From assembly GCA_025055575.1 (NCBI GenBank), contig JANWWP010000081.1:1-43491 (forward strand): a stretch of DNA of 43,491 nucleotides, given 5' to 3'. The position numbers were made by a program, and so were the translations under genes. Below the pieces are notes generated by a model, which had not been told where the DNA came from, ran no database searches, and worked only from the letters and a program-made list of their open reading frames with translations. Position 1 is the first letter of the stretch. Each line of letters begins with the position of its first letter. Source of the stretch: Flavobacteriales bacterium (lineage in GTDB: Bacteria > Bacteroidota > Bacteroidia > CAIKAF01). Positions 16,117 through 24,490 of this stretch are shown here, piece by piece.

Positions 16117-16668
16117 TTAAGGATTGGGGGCACCGGGTGTCGGCGTGTTAAAGGAAACCCAGTTACCGGATCCATCCGGACTGCGCCCTTCCGATACGTT
16201 ATCCAGAGTCTGGGCGCCATAGGATCGCTGGTCCACAAGAACTTTTTCGCCCCCGTTCATAAAGAATAGTCCCAAATCCTCGCCGGCTGAGGAAAGGCTG
16301 AAATTGGTGTGCACCATGCCCGTGAAGGCGCCCTGCCCATCGCACCAAATGAGCAGATGGCCTTTGGAAGGAATTTTGACTTCCGGCAGCATGAATTTCA
16401 AATCGTTGGAGCCCATTGCATCGGTGACGTACCATAAGCCTTCTTTTAGAGTGACTTCAAAAGGCTGTGGATTGAATATTTCAATCCAATCCGAAGGGGT
16501 TCCCAAATCGGATAAGAAGGCATCACCTTTTGCTAAATACTCATTAATTTTTAAATATCCGGGCCCTACAGCGCCTCCGCCCCCGGGATCCGACGGAGCC
16601 AAACTTCTGTCTTTTGTGCATCCCATCCACACAAGTCCTAAAAGAATGAAAACTGTTTTTTTTGACAT
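16117..16668 (-). CDS. Lamin-tail-domain lipoprotein
   Basis: A 183-residue predicted lipoprotein. The ATG at 16668 (MSKKTVFILLGLVWMGC) gives a compact leader and a lipobox WMGC; an ORF extension of five residues upstream is unlikely. After a Gly/Pro-rich spacer (PSDPGGGGAVGPG), residues about 40-183 form a lamin-tail (LTD) domain: LKINEYLAKGDAF, DWIEIFNPQPFEVTL, KGHLLIWCDG, NFSLSSAGEDLGLF and the closing SPDGSGNWVSF followed by TPTPGAPNP. LTD domains in bacteria sit on secreted or surface proteins and are thought to be binding modules. No catalytic domain is attached. It starts an operon of three with the propeller and the porin. Confidence 0.85.
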   Translation of the reverse strand: MSKKTVFILLGLVWMGCTKDRSLAPSDPGGGGAVGPGYLKINEYLAKGDAFLSDLGTPSDWIEIFNPQPFEVTLKEGLWYVTDAMGSNDLKFMLPEVKIPSKGHLLIWCDGQGAFTGMVHTNFSLSSAGEDLGLFFMNGGEKVLVDQRSYGAQTLDNVSEGRSPDGSGNWVSFNTPTPGAPNP

Positions 16669-16885
16669 CCTGATTCGGCACAAAAAACTCCATTATGAGT
16701 TATTCCCATATTAATTAAACGTTAATCCAGTGGGGCAGAAAATTTCCAAAAACTTCTAAAAGCTTTCCTTTTGCGGTGTTTGGATTAACCCTTTTTTTTC
16801 CATGATCAATTCGCCCACGACTGAGCCATTTTAGGACAATTAAAATTCTTAACACAAAATTTCAATCTTATTTAAATACATACCG

Positions 16886-16893
16886 GACGTTTG
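16886..16893 (+). promoter_or_regulatory. Weak -7-like box before the T9SS adhesin
   Basis: GACGTTTG differs from TAnnTTTG at one fixed position and lies 17 bases before the ATG at 16911. No -33 partner was seen, so this is only a candidate. Confidence 0.25.
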
Positions 16894-16910
16894 CACGTGT
16901 TTTGGTTGAT

Positions 16911-19900
16911 ATGAATAAAACATTTTTCCTTATTAGTCTTTTTTTGGGTTGCCTGAATTTGAACCTCAGGACACAGGTGACCAATCCCACGCCTTACAAC
17001 CTCAGCGGCGGCAGCTGGACCCTCACCGGTTGGCGGGATAATGCCGGAGCGGGCGTGTACCCGGGCAATGGCGCCAACGGCAGCGGGGCCGGCGAGGTCT
17101 CTGGCGCCTCCGCGGCCCACATGGTGTTTCACCAAACCACACAGCCGGAGCCACCAGGTTACAATACGGCACTCCCTGGTACAAAAACCTGGAACTGTGC
17201 TTACAACCTCACCGCAAGGGCACGTATTTTGGGAAAAGGAACGAATGGATTTTCATTTCTTGGGACCAGTGATGCGCTCACTGATGCTTGTGTCAATACG
17301 GGAACGAATCCCAATAATTATGTGGGGGGAGCCCTGTTAGCCCTGAATACCACGGGCCGGGAAAATATTCAGGTCACCTGGACAGGCCGAACCATCTCGG
17401 TGGCTACAGGCTCCCCGCCCAGGGTGTACACCCTACAACTTCAGTACCGAATTGGGAACACCGGAAATTTTACAGATGTTTCCGGATCCTCTTATACTAT
17501 GAATACAACAGCTGGACATTCCGCTGTCGTGGGACCGGTGACGCTCCCCCCTGCCTGCAACAACCAATGCCTGGTGCAGTTGCGGTGGTTGTATTACCAG
17601 TCTTCCGTCACCGGCACGGGAAATCGTCCTGAGTTAGCCGTGGATGACATCACGGTGAGCAGTTCGGCCATTGGTACCACCCCAAATGTAGCCCACACTT
17701 TCACCAGCCCGACCCCTTTAACAGCATCTTTAGGGGATGCGGACAAGCCCATCTACCGGGTGGATCTGAATGTGACAGGTAATACGGCATCCCTCTGCGG
17801 CGCCAGCTTCACCACGGGGGGCACTTATGCAGCTGCCGATGTAACCGGTTTTAAGCTCCGCTACTCCCCCGACGCAACTCTGGATCCCACGGATCCTGTG
17901 TTGGGGACGATCTCCGTCTCCACAGGTCCAGGTCAGGTTCTCAGTTTTACGGGCTTCACCCGCAGCTTAACCACGGGCACACACTATTTGTTTGTGACCA
18001 CGGATGTGTCTTCCTGCGCCACGGTAGGCAATACCATTCACATCACCTCCACGCCGCTAAGCAGCTTCACCTATTCCACCGTCACTACGAGCGGCACGCC
18101 CACAGCCGGTTCCAATTACACCTTTAATCTCTCCAGTGTTCCGAATGTAACGGGTCTTGCAGCCACCCCCGGAAATGCCCAGGTGACTCTCAACTGGACC
18201 AATCCGAGTTGCTTTAGTGATGTCCTCATCGTGGCACACACAGCCACGATTACAGGCACGCCCTCCCTCACCAGTTATTCTTTCAATACGAACTACACGC
18301 TGGCCCCGGCTTTCACGCCTGCAGGAAAGGTGGTGTATCAGGGCTCGGCCGCCACGCAGACGATCACAGGACTCACCAACGGCACCGAGTATTTCTTTAA
18401 AGTTTTTGTGCGGAACGGTACCCTTTGGAGCAGCGGCGTGGAAGTGAAAATGACGCCCTGGAACGGAACAGCCATGTTTTCAGTGGCCAGCGGCCTCACG
18501 AGCGCTTCCATTTGGAGCAATACGCGCACTGGCACAGGGGGACCACCCTCTTTCTCTACCACCACAGACGTTGTGATACAAAACAGCCACTGGGTTCAAA
18601 TGGCTTCCTCTCCTCTGGATGTTCGGGACCTTATCGTGGAAAGTGGTGGACGCCTGTGGCGCGGCGACAGCACCAACACCGGCAATATGCGCTATTGGAA
18701 TATCCAAAGAGATATTATCTGCGATGGCATTATTGGCAATATGAACAACACCGACATGATCGGCTTTAATATCGAGACGGGCACCAGCACCATCAGTGGT
18801 ACGGGTCAATTCCGTCCGGCCCGCATCCGCAAGAATACCACTACACCCACCACATCCACCGTGAACATTAACATGAATGCTACTTTGAGCTTCCCGGGCA
18901 CCACAATTTATAACAATACAAACTTTACCAACTTCAACGTGAACATTGGCGCCGGCGCCACAGTGCATTCCAAGGGAAATATTTCCATAGATGGCATTAA
19001 TGGCCTCAGCGCCGGAGAGCGTGGGGGCACCCTCACCGTCCATGGAACCCTCAATATCTCCGGGGCGCCTCAGGATACTTTGTTCCTCGTAACCAACAAC
19101 ACCAACCCGGCCCATCCGGTGGGCTTCGTCATCAGCAGTGGCGGCGTGGTGAATGCCAACCATGTACAATTGGATAACAGCAGCGCCCAGTTTACCCCCT
19201 TCACCATCAACGGCCAGCTGAATGTCAACGAGCAAATTCGTCACGTTGCCGGCACCGTTTCCAGTTATGGAACCGGAACGGTGACTTTGGAATCCACAGC
19301 CTCTGCCACGGCCTTTTACGACAACTTTTCTCCGACGCTGAGTGGGAGTTGGACAGCTCCGCTCACGGTGGAACGGTATATGGCTGACACCTACTTTGGC
19401 TACATGAGTTCCCCAGTGAATAGTCTGCCGCTCAGCCAATGGCAAAGCGACATTGGAGGCAGCGGTTGGAACGGCATAGGCGGGGACGGCGCTAATATGA
19501 TTTTTGATCCCACCTGCGTGTACCTGGATCCCACCTCTCCATTCGCCAATATCATCCAGCTCAATGAAGCCGACATCACCACTTGTCGTTTCCAAGGCTG
19601 GGAAATTCGTACCAGCGGTTTGGCCACCAACGGCCGGGGCTATGGCGTGAACATTCCCACGGCAGGCCTGGTGGTGGATGTCACCGGCACGCCCAACAAT
19701 GGTTCCGTTACCCTTTCCGGTCTCACCTCTTCTGCCAATCCATCCGTCACTTCCACCATCACGCTGGGCACGTATCCCGTGAAAGGTGTCAATATGATAG
19801 GCAATCCTTACCCCAGCAACATCGGTTGGGATCAATTCCGGACTTCTAATACCACATTATCAAATATCGCATATTTGTATAAAGGCGGCAACTGGATCAG

Positions 19901-20732
19901 TATGGATGCCACCAACGGCAGCGATCCCAATGTGATAGGCAGTTCCCAAGCCTTCCAGGTAATCGCGGCTTCGGCCACTTCCGTAACTTTCCAGAACAGC
20001 CACAGGCTCACCGGCCTCACAGCTTCCTTCTTTGAAGACGCACTGGGCTATGCCAGCGGATTCAAAGTGCGTGTCATTGGGAACGGACGGATGGACGAAA
20101 CAACGGTTTACTTTGACGATAACGACCGCACCAACGCCTATGATTTTTACTACGACGGTGTAAAGTTTGAAAACGGTCCGGGCGTGCCTAATTTATTCAC
20201 GCGGCCCGCGGGCAGCGATATGGCATTGTCCATCAACGCCCTTCCCGCTACGGGTTACATCACCACCGTGCCCATGGGCTGCACCATCCCAGCCTCTGGT
20301 ACCTACACTCTGGAGTTCGACCACATTGAAACCACCGGTCTGCGTGTGACGCTGGAAGACCTGAAAACGGGCGTGTGGCAGGTGATGAACAGCAATCCTT
20401 CTTACACTTTCCAGGCTCAGGAAGGCGATGATCCCCTGCGTTTCAATCTGCATTTTGAACCCTTGACCACCTCAGTCAAGGAGTTTCAGAATACCCTCTT
20501 TCAGGCTTTTGTGACAGGCCAGAACCTCCAGATACAGTTTCACGAAACGAGCGGCTGGCTCAACTTGCGCCTCACGGACCCTGCCGGTCGCACACTCTGG
20601 AGCCAAAGCCAGGCACCGGCCGGCGGCAGTATCCACAGCATGGATATTTCCCATCTGCCAGCCGGGGTTTATGTGCTCACGGCTTCCGGTTCAGCAGGAA
20701 CCCAGTCCACACGTATTGTGGTAGCACAATAA
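16911..20732 (+). CDS. Large secreted adhesin-like protein with type IX sorting domain
   Basis: Surface or released protein of about 1273 residues. The ATG at 16911 (MNKTFFLISLFLGCLNL) gives the signal peptide; an in-frame TTG nine bases earlier is not needed. Residues 1-245 are a Ser/Thr/Gly-rich beta domain. From about 255-400 comes a Bacteroidota beta module ending THYLFVTTDVSSC..SNYTF. A fibronectin type III domain follows at about 403-510 (VTGLAATPGNAQVTLNWTNP..ITGLTNGTEYFFKV). A repetitive, Asn/Thr-rich beta-helix-like part lies at about 520-800, and a region with GVNMIGNPYPSNIGWDQF is near 960. The last 80 residues form a type A sorting domain (LRLTDPAGRTLWS..HLPAGVYVLTASGSAGTQSTRIVV), recognised by T9SS. 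No enzyme domain was recognised. Monocistronic, with a strong terminator. Confidence 0.9.
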   Translation: MNKTFFLISLFLGCLNLNLRTQVTNPTPYNLSGGSWTLTGWRDNAGAGVYPGNGANGSGAGEVSGASAAHMVFHQTTQPEPPGYNTALPGTKTWNCAYNLTARARILGKGTNGFSFLGTSDALTDACVNTGTNPNNYVGGALLALNTTGRENIQVTWTGRTISVATGSPPRVYTLQLQYRIGNTGNFTDVSGSSYTMNTTAGHSAVVGPVTLPPACNNQCLVQLRWLYYQSSVTGTGNRPELAVDDITVSSSAIGTTPNVAHTFTSPTPLTASLGDADKPIYRVDLNVTGNTASLCGASFTTGGTYAAADVTGFKLRYSPDATLDPTDPVLGTISVSTGPGQVLSFTGFTRSLTTGTHYLFVTTDVSSCATVGNTIHITSTPLSSFTYSTVTTSGTPTAGSNYTFNLSSVPNVTGLAATPGNAQVTLNWTNPSCFSDVLIVAHTATITGTPSLTSYSFNTNYTLAPAFTPAGKVVYQGSAATQTITGLTNGTEYFFKVFVRNGTLWSSGVEVKMTPWNGTAMFSVASGLTSASIWSNTRTGTGGPPSFSTTTDVVIQNSHWVQMASSPLDVRDLIVESGGRLWRGDSTNTGNMRYWNIQRDIICDGIIGNMNNTDMIGFNIETGTSTISGTGQFRPARIRKNTTTPTTSTVNINMNATLSFPGTTIYNNTNFTNFNVNIGAGATVHSKGNISIDGINGLSAGERGGTLTVHGTLNISGAPQDTLFLVTNNTNPAHPVGFVISSGGVVNANHVQLDNSSAQFTPFTINGQLNVNEQIRHVAGTVSSYGTGTVTLESTASATAFYDNFSPTLSGSWTAPLTVERYMADTYFGYMSSPVNSLPLSQWQSDIGGSGWNGIGGDGANMIFDPTCVYLDPTSPFANIIQLNEADITTCRFQGWEIRTSGLATNGRGYGVNIPTAGLVVDVTGTPNNGSVTLSGLTSSANPSVTSTITLGTYPVKGVNMIGNPYPSNIGWDQFRTSNTTLSNIAYLYKGGNWISMDATNGSDPNVIGSSQAFQVIAASATSVTFQNSHRLTGLTASFFEDALGYASGFKVRVIGNGRMDETTVYFDDNDRTNAYDFYYDGVKFENGPGVPNLFTRPAGSDMALSINALPATGYITTVPMGCTIPASGTYTLEFDHIETTGLRVTLEDLKTGVWQVMNSNPSYTFQAQEGDDPLRFNLHFEPLTTSVKEFQNTLFQAFVTGQNLQIQFHETSGWLNLRLTDPAGRTLWSQSQAPAGGSIHSMDISHLPAGVYVLTASGSAGTQSTRIVVAQ

Positions 20733-20750
20733 AGCCTTTTCAACTCATTT

Positions 20751-20780
20751 AAAAAGCCCTTGCAAGTGCAAGGGCTTTTT
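20751..20780. terminator. Strong hairpin terminator, probably bidirectional
   Basis: A perfect 14-base stem: AAAAAGCCCTTGCA at 20751-20764 pairs with its complement at 20767-20780 across a two-base loop. A T run follows on the plus strand and the A run supplies one for the minus strand. It begins 18 bases after the adhesin stop. It also faces the convergent menB gene, whose stop is at 20904. Confidence 0.88.
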
Positions 20781-20903
20781 TGTTTGAACATTTTTAAGAC
20801 CCAAAAAGCCCTCACAGGCGGATATAAAAACTACACATAATTCAAAGGCAATGTGAGAGCCCGCTTTTAGAAAAATGGTAGGCGAAAAGAAAATTGAAGG
20901 TAA

Positions 20904-21731
20904 TCAAGGAAACATGGGGAACTTTCCAAAGTCCGGATCGCGTTTTTCCAGAAAAGCATTGCGTCCTTCCTGGGCTTCTTCCGTCAAATAGTAGAGCAGG
21001 GTGGCATCTCCGGCCAGCTCCATGATCCCGGCCTGTCCGTCCAGTTCGGCATTCAGACCGCGTTTGATCATGCGCACGGCCAGAGGGCTTCGTTTCATAA
21101 TAATCTGGCACCATTCCACCGTGGCATCTTCCAGTTGTTCCAAGGGTACCACTTTGTTGACAAGACCCATTTCCAAAGCCTCCTGGGCGGTGTATTGGAG
21201 GCAGAGAAACCAAATTTCCCGGGCTTTTTTTTGACCCACATGACGGGCTAAGAAAGAGGATCCAAATCCGGCGTCAAAACTGCCCACCTTGGGGCCGGTC
21301 TGCCCAAAACGGGCGTTTTCTGAAGCAATTGTCAGGTCGCACACCGTGGCCAAGACGTTGCCACCGCCTATGGCATAGCCGTTCACCATGGCAATGACGG
21401 GCTTGGGCAAGGAACGGATTTTTTTATGGACATCCAGAACATTCAGACGGGGGACACCATCCGAACCCACATAACCGCCGCGGCCTTTCACGTTTTGGTC
21501 GCCCCCGCTGCAGAAGGCTTTGTCTCCGGCGCCGGTCAGAATGACCACACGGATGCGTTTATCTTCACGGCAGAGGTCCAAAGCATCCAGCATTTCCATG
21601 TTGGTTTCGGGCCTGAAAGCATTGTACACGTGCGGTCTGTTGATGGTGATGCGGGCTATGCCTTCCCAGTAATCAAAAAGAATATCCTGATAGGACTTCA
21701 GAGGGGTCCAAGGACGATGTGAAGCGCTCAT
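20904..21731 (-). CDS. menB: 1,4-dihydroxy-2-naphthoyl-CoA synthase
   Basis: Ring-closing step of menaquinone synthesis: o-succinylbenzoyl-CoA to 1,4-dihydroxy-2-naphthoyl-CoA. The ATG at 21731 ([17 protein letters not shown]) gives 275 residues; the frame is open further upstream, but only through menD. Crotonase-fold motifs include [26 protein letters not shown] and [35 protein letters not shown] carries the conserved Asp. The Gly in GQTGPK marks the bicarbonate-dependent type I enzyme, where type II has an Asp. The C-terminal [13 protein letters not shown] is also typical. It is the last gene of an E1-menF-menD-menB run, two bases after menD. Confidence 0.96.
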   Translation of the reverse strand: MSASHRPWTPLKSYQDILFDYWEGIARITINRPHVYNAFRPETNMEMLDALDLCREDKRIRVVILTGAGDKAFCSGGDQNVKGRGGYVGSDGVPRLNVLDVHKKIRSLPKPVIAMVNGYAIGGGNVLATVCDLTIASENARFGQTGPKVGSFDAGFGSSFLARHVGQKKAREIWFLCLQYTAQEALEMGLVNKVVPLEQLEDATVEWCQIIMKRSPLAVRMIKRGLNAELDGQAGIMELAGDATLLYYLTEEAQEGRNAFLEKRDPDFGKFPMFP

Positions 21732-21733
21732 GA

Positions 21734-23428
21734 TTAGGGTTTTAAGGAGGTGTATAACTGTTGAAAAGCCGAAATGTTTATATCGGGGTCTGTGAATATT
21801 TCTAGAAGAGCCGCGCCTTTGGCACCAGTCAATTTTGCTAAAGCATCCATCAGACTGTGCATATCCCCGGCCGAAAAATAATTCAGACCAAATTTGCGGG
21901 CATCCCACCGGGCCGTGGAGCGCATCCGGTTTTCAAAATATTTTCGGGGATGGGGTGTTTGAGACGGCCCTGGAATCACGCCAAAAATGTTGCCTCCGCC
22001 GTTATTGAAGACCACCACCCTCAGGTTGGAGGGGACTTCCTCCACCCACAAAGCATTCACACCATGATGAAACGACACATCTCCCAGCAGACACCACACC
22101 TCTGTTTCGGGCTGCGCCCAAGCCAGGCCGACGGCTGTGCCCAGCGTGCCATCAATGCCGCTGACACCCCGGTTCACATCCACATGGAAAGCATGATCCC
22201 ACAGGGCATACATGTCATAAAAATAACGCACCGGCATACTGTTGCCCACATGAGCGGCGGCCCCGGGCCGAATCTTTCCGATAACGGCCCGCATGGCCGT
22301 GGCATCACAAAAAGGCAGTGCTTCTAAAGCGGCCTTTCGTTTCTCAAGAGCCCTTAATGATGCTTCCCTCCATTGTGCAACCCAGGGTTGAACATGGAAA
22401 CAATCCACTTCTTGGGGTTGGCTTTCTATCTTGGCCGTCAAGTTCAAATCCCAGGCCCAAATTCCTGAAAGACAACCAAAGGGATTCACGGCACGCCCGG
22501 CGGCGTCAATATGGATGTGGCAGGATGGCGGGTACTGGGTAAAAAATTTTTTTACGTTTTTGCTGACGATATTTCCACCCCAAGTAAGTAAAATCTCTGG
22601 AACGTTTTCGCGGAGTGCATTTTCAGAATCTAAATTCAAAATATCCTGCGCGTTGGCCAAGAGCAAGGGATGTTTCAAAGACTCGGCTCCGGGTTCTGCC
22701 AAAACCGGTATTCCTTGATGGAGAAGCCAACGTACAAAGGATGAGGTGCTTAAAGCGGAGCCAAGCCGGGAGCCTGCCAGTCCCATTATACGTTTTCCGG
22801 AGGCCAGCCAGCCTGCCAACTGGTCCAACCCTTTTTGGAAATCCGAAGACGGGCCTAACATGGTTGGATGCCGGGGTACGGTCACTGTGAAATCCGGAGG
22901 CTCAAACAGAGGTTCCCGAAAGTGCAAATTGATGTGGACCGGCCCGGAAGGCGGAGAAGTCAGCTTTCTCAGCGCTTGAGCGATTTGACTGCAAACCCAG
23001 GCCGGGCGTTGCGATAAGTCTTCCCCTTCAAGACTGAGATCGGCCCGGGTCCAGGGCTTGAAAATGTGATCCTGAAAGGTGGTCTGCCCCTCAAACTGGC
23101 CAAGAAATTCTTTAGGACGGTCGGCGCTAAGAATCAAGATTGGTATATCGGCCCCATCGGCTTCGGCCACAGCCGGGGCATAATTGAGAAGAGCAGAACC
23201 GCTGGTGCAAATCAAAATTGGCGCCTTCCCGTCGGCTTTCGCCATTCCCAGGGCCATGAAAGCTGCCGCTCTTTCATCGTTCACCACACGCACTTCAAAA
23301 CCCGATGCTTCCGTGAAAGCGCGGACCAATGGGGCTGACCGCGCACCGGGCGATAAAAGAACTTTTTTCAGTTCAAACTCGGCACATAATCGAGCCAGAG
23401 GAACGAGGTTGTTCTGGTTATCCGCCAT
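21734..23428 (-). CDS. menD: 2-succinyl-5-enolpyruvyl-6-hydroxy-3-cyclohexene-1-carboxylate synthase
   Basis: ThDP enzyme joining isochorismate and 2-oxoglutarate (as succinic semialdehyde-ThDP) in menaquinone synthesis. The 564 residues match the family. The N-terminal half has [14 protein letters not shown] and [16 protein letters not shown], whose Glu activates ThDP. The C-terminal half has [27 protein letters not shown] and the cofactor-binding [22 protein letters not shown]. The ATG at 23428 lies inside the 3' end of menF (11-base overlap), so the two are translationally linked. The start [18 protein letters not shown] is normal. All family signatures are intact; the chain ends [10 protein letters not shown]. 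Confidence 0.96.
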   Translation of the reverse strand: MADNQNNLVPLARLCAEFELKKVLLSPGARSAPLVRAFTEASGFEVRVVNDERAAAFMALGMAKADGKAPILICTSGSALLNYAPAVAEADGADIPILILSADRPKEFLGQFEGQTTFQDHIFKPWTRADLSLEGEDLSQRPAWVCSQIAQALRKLTSPPSGPVHINLHFREPLFEPPDFTVTVPRHPTMLGPSSDFQKGLDQLAGWLASGKRIMGLAGSRLGSALSTSSFVRWLLHQGIPVLAEPGAESLKHPLLLANAQDILNLDSENALRENVPEILLTWGGNIVSKNVKKFFTQYPPSCHIHIDAAGRAVNPFGCLSGIWAWDLNLTAKIESQPQEVDCFHVQPWVAQWREASLRALEKRKAALEALPFCDATAMRAVIGKIRPGAAAHVGNSMPVRYFYDMYALWDHAFHVDVNRGVSGIDGTLGTAVGLAWAQPETEVWCLLGDVSFHHGVNALWVEEVPSNLRVVVFNNGGGNIFGVIPGPSQTPHPRKYFENRMRSTARWDARKFGLNYFSAGDMHSLMDALAKLTGAKGAALLEIFTDPDINISAFQQLYTSLKP

Positions 23429-24470
23429 GATTTCCCGAATTCAGAACCTGCTGAGCGGCCTGAAGGGTAGCCCGCATTTTGCGCCGCACTTCCAGCCACT
23501 CATCGTCGGGCCGGCTGGCCTGAGTGATGCCAGCGCCTGCAAATACCGTCAGGGCAGAAGCCGACAATCTCAGGCAGCGGATGTTGACAAACAGGCGGCT
23601 TTCCAACGGACTGATAAAGCCCCAAAAGCCTGTGTAGAGCCTTCGGCTGTGCTTCTCCAGCTCCATCAAAAGCTGGAGAGCCATATTGCGGGGCATCCCA
23701 CATACAGCCGGCGTAGGGTGCAATTTCAAGGCCAGTGATAAAAATTCGACCGGGGTCATCGAAGGACTTATGGCGCCTGAAAATACGGTGCACAAATGCT
23801 CCAAAGAGCCCGTGCGGCGGGTGCCGGGTCCTTCGATCCGAAGACCTTTAACACCAGCCTGAATCAGGATCTCTTCTATGAATCTTGTGACGATGTCCTG
23901 CTCCTCTATCTCCTTTTCATTCCAGGGCGGGGAATCCTCTTCCTCAACCACCGGCCGGGTGCCCGCCAAAGACATGGAATAGATGGTACCCTGCCGGAAG
24001 GCCAGCAACAATTCGGGGGAAGCCCCCGACCAAATCCCTAAATCCCGCGCCATTAACAATGCCACAAAACCCTCTGAATGCCGGGCCATTTGAGCCAAAA
24101 AAAGGGCCTCCAGATTTTCTGGTGCCAACTTCCAGGAGGCCGTGCGCACCGCGGATAACACCACTTTTCTAAGCCCCTGTTCCTGAATTGCCTGCTGTAC
24201 TTTACGAACGGATTCTTTGAATTGGGCTGAAGTTGTGTCCCTTTCCTCCGCATCGGTTATCACCAAATCCTCCAGGTACCGGCGCAATAAAGGCCTATCC
24301 GGAAATCCGGGCTGGAGCTTCCCTGCAAAATATCGGATCTCCTGGGGCGCCTCTTTGAATGGAGCGCACACAAAACAGGTGGCATCCGGTGCAGGCATTG
24401 GCACAGACCTGCCCTCCAGATAAAAAATCTGCCCTTCATAACCAAAAACACACAAGGCTTCCTCAGGCAT
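23418..24470 (-). CDS. menF: Isochorismate synthase
   Basis: Chorismate to isochorismate, the first menaquinone-specific step. The ATG at 24470 (MPEEALCVFGYEGQ) gives 350 residues; a TTG four codons earlier is less likely. The chorismate-binding core is complete: KVVLSAVRTASWKL, GASPELLLAF, SLAGTRPV, HPTPAVCGMPR, YTGFWGFISP and VFAGAGITQASRPDDEWLE. The HPTPAVCG signature and PDDEWLE end distinguish this group from anthranilate synthase component I. It starts 20 bases after the fused E1 gene stop on the same strand and overlaps menD. That no menC, menE or menA is here means the rest of the pathway lies elsewhere. Confidence 0.94.
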   Translation of the reverse strand: MPEEALCVFGYEGQIFYLEGRSVPMPAPDATCFVCAPFKEAPQEIRYFAGKLQPGFPDRPLLRRYLEDLVITDAEERDTTSAQFKESVRKVQQAIQEQGLRKVVLSAVRTASWKLAPENLEALFLAQMARHSEGFVALLMARDLGIWSGASPELLLAFRQGTIYSMSLAGTRPVVEEEDSPPWNEKEIEEQDIVTRFIEEILIQAGVKGLRIEGPGTRRTGSLEHLCTVFSGAISPSMTPVEFLSLALKLHPTPAVCGMPRNMALQLLMELEKHSRRLYTGFWGFISPLESRLFVNIRCLRLSASALTVFAGAGITQASRPDDEWLEVRRKMRATLQAAQQVLNSGNHGG

Positions 24471-24490
24471 TGTCCCCCGCAAAAAACCTC

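Noticed and set aside
18480-19835. Long minus-strand ORF of about 450 codons inside the T9SS adhesin gene
   Set aside because: It is antisense to a coding sequence with a signal peptide, a fibronectin domain and a sorting domain. Its translation is low-complexity (Gly/His/Ala-rich) and has no domain pattern.
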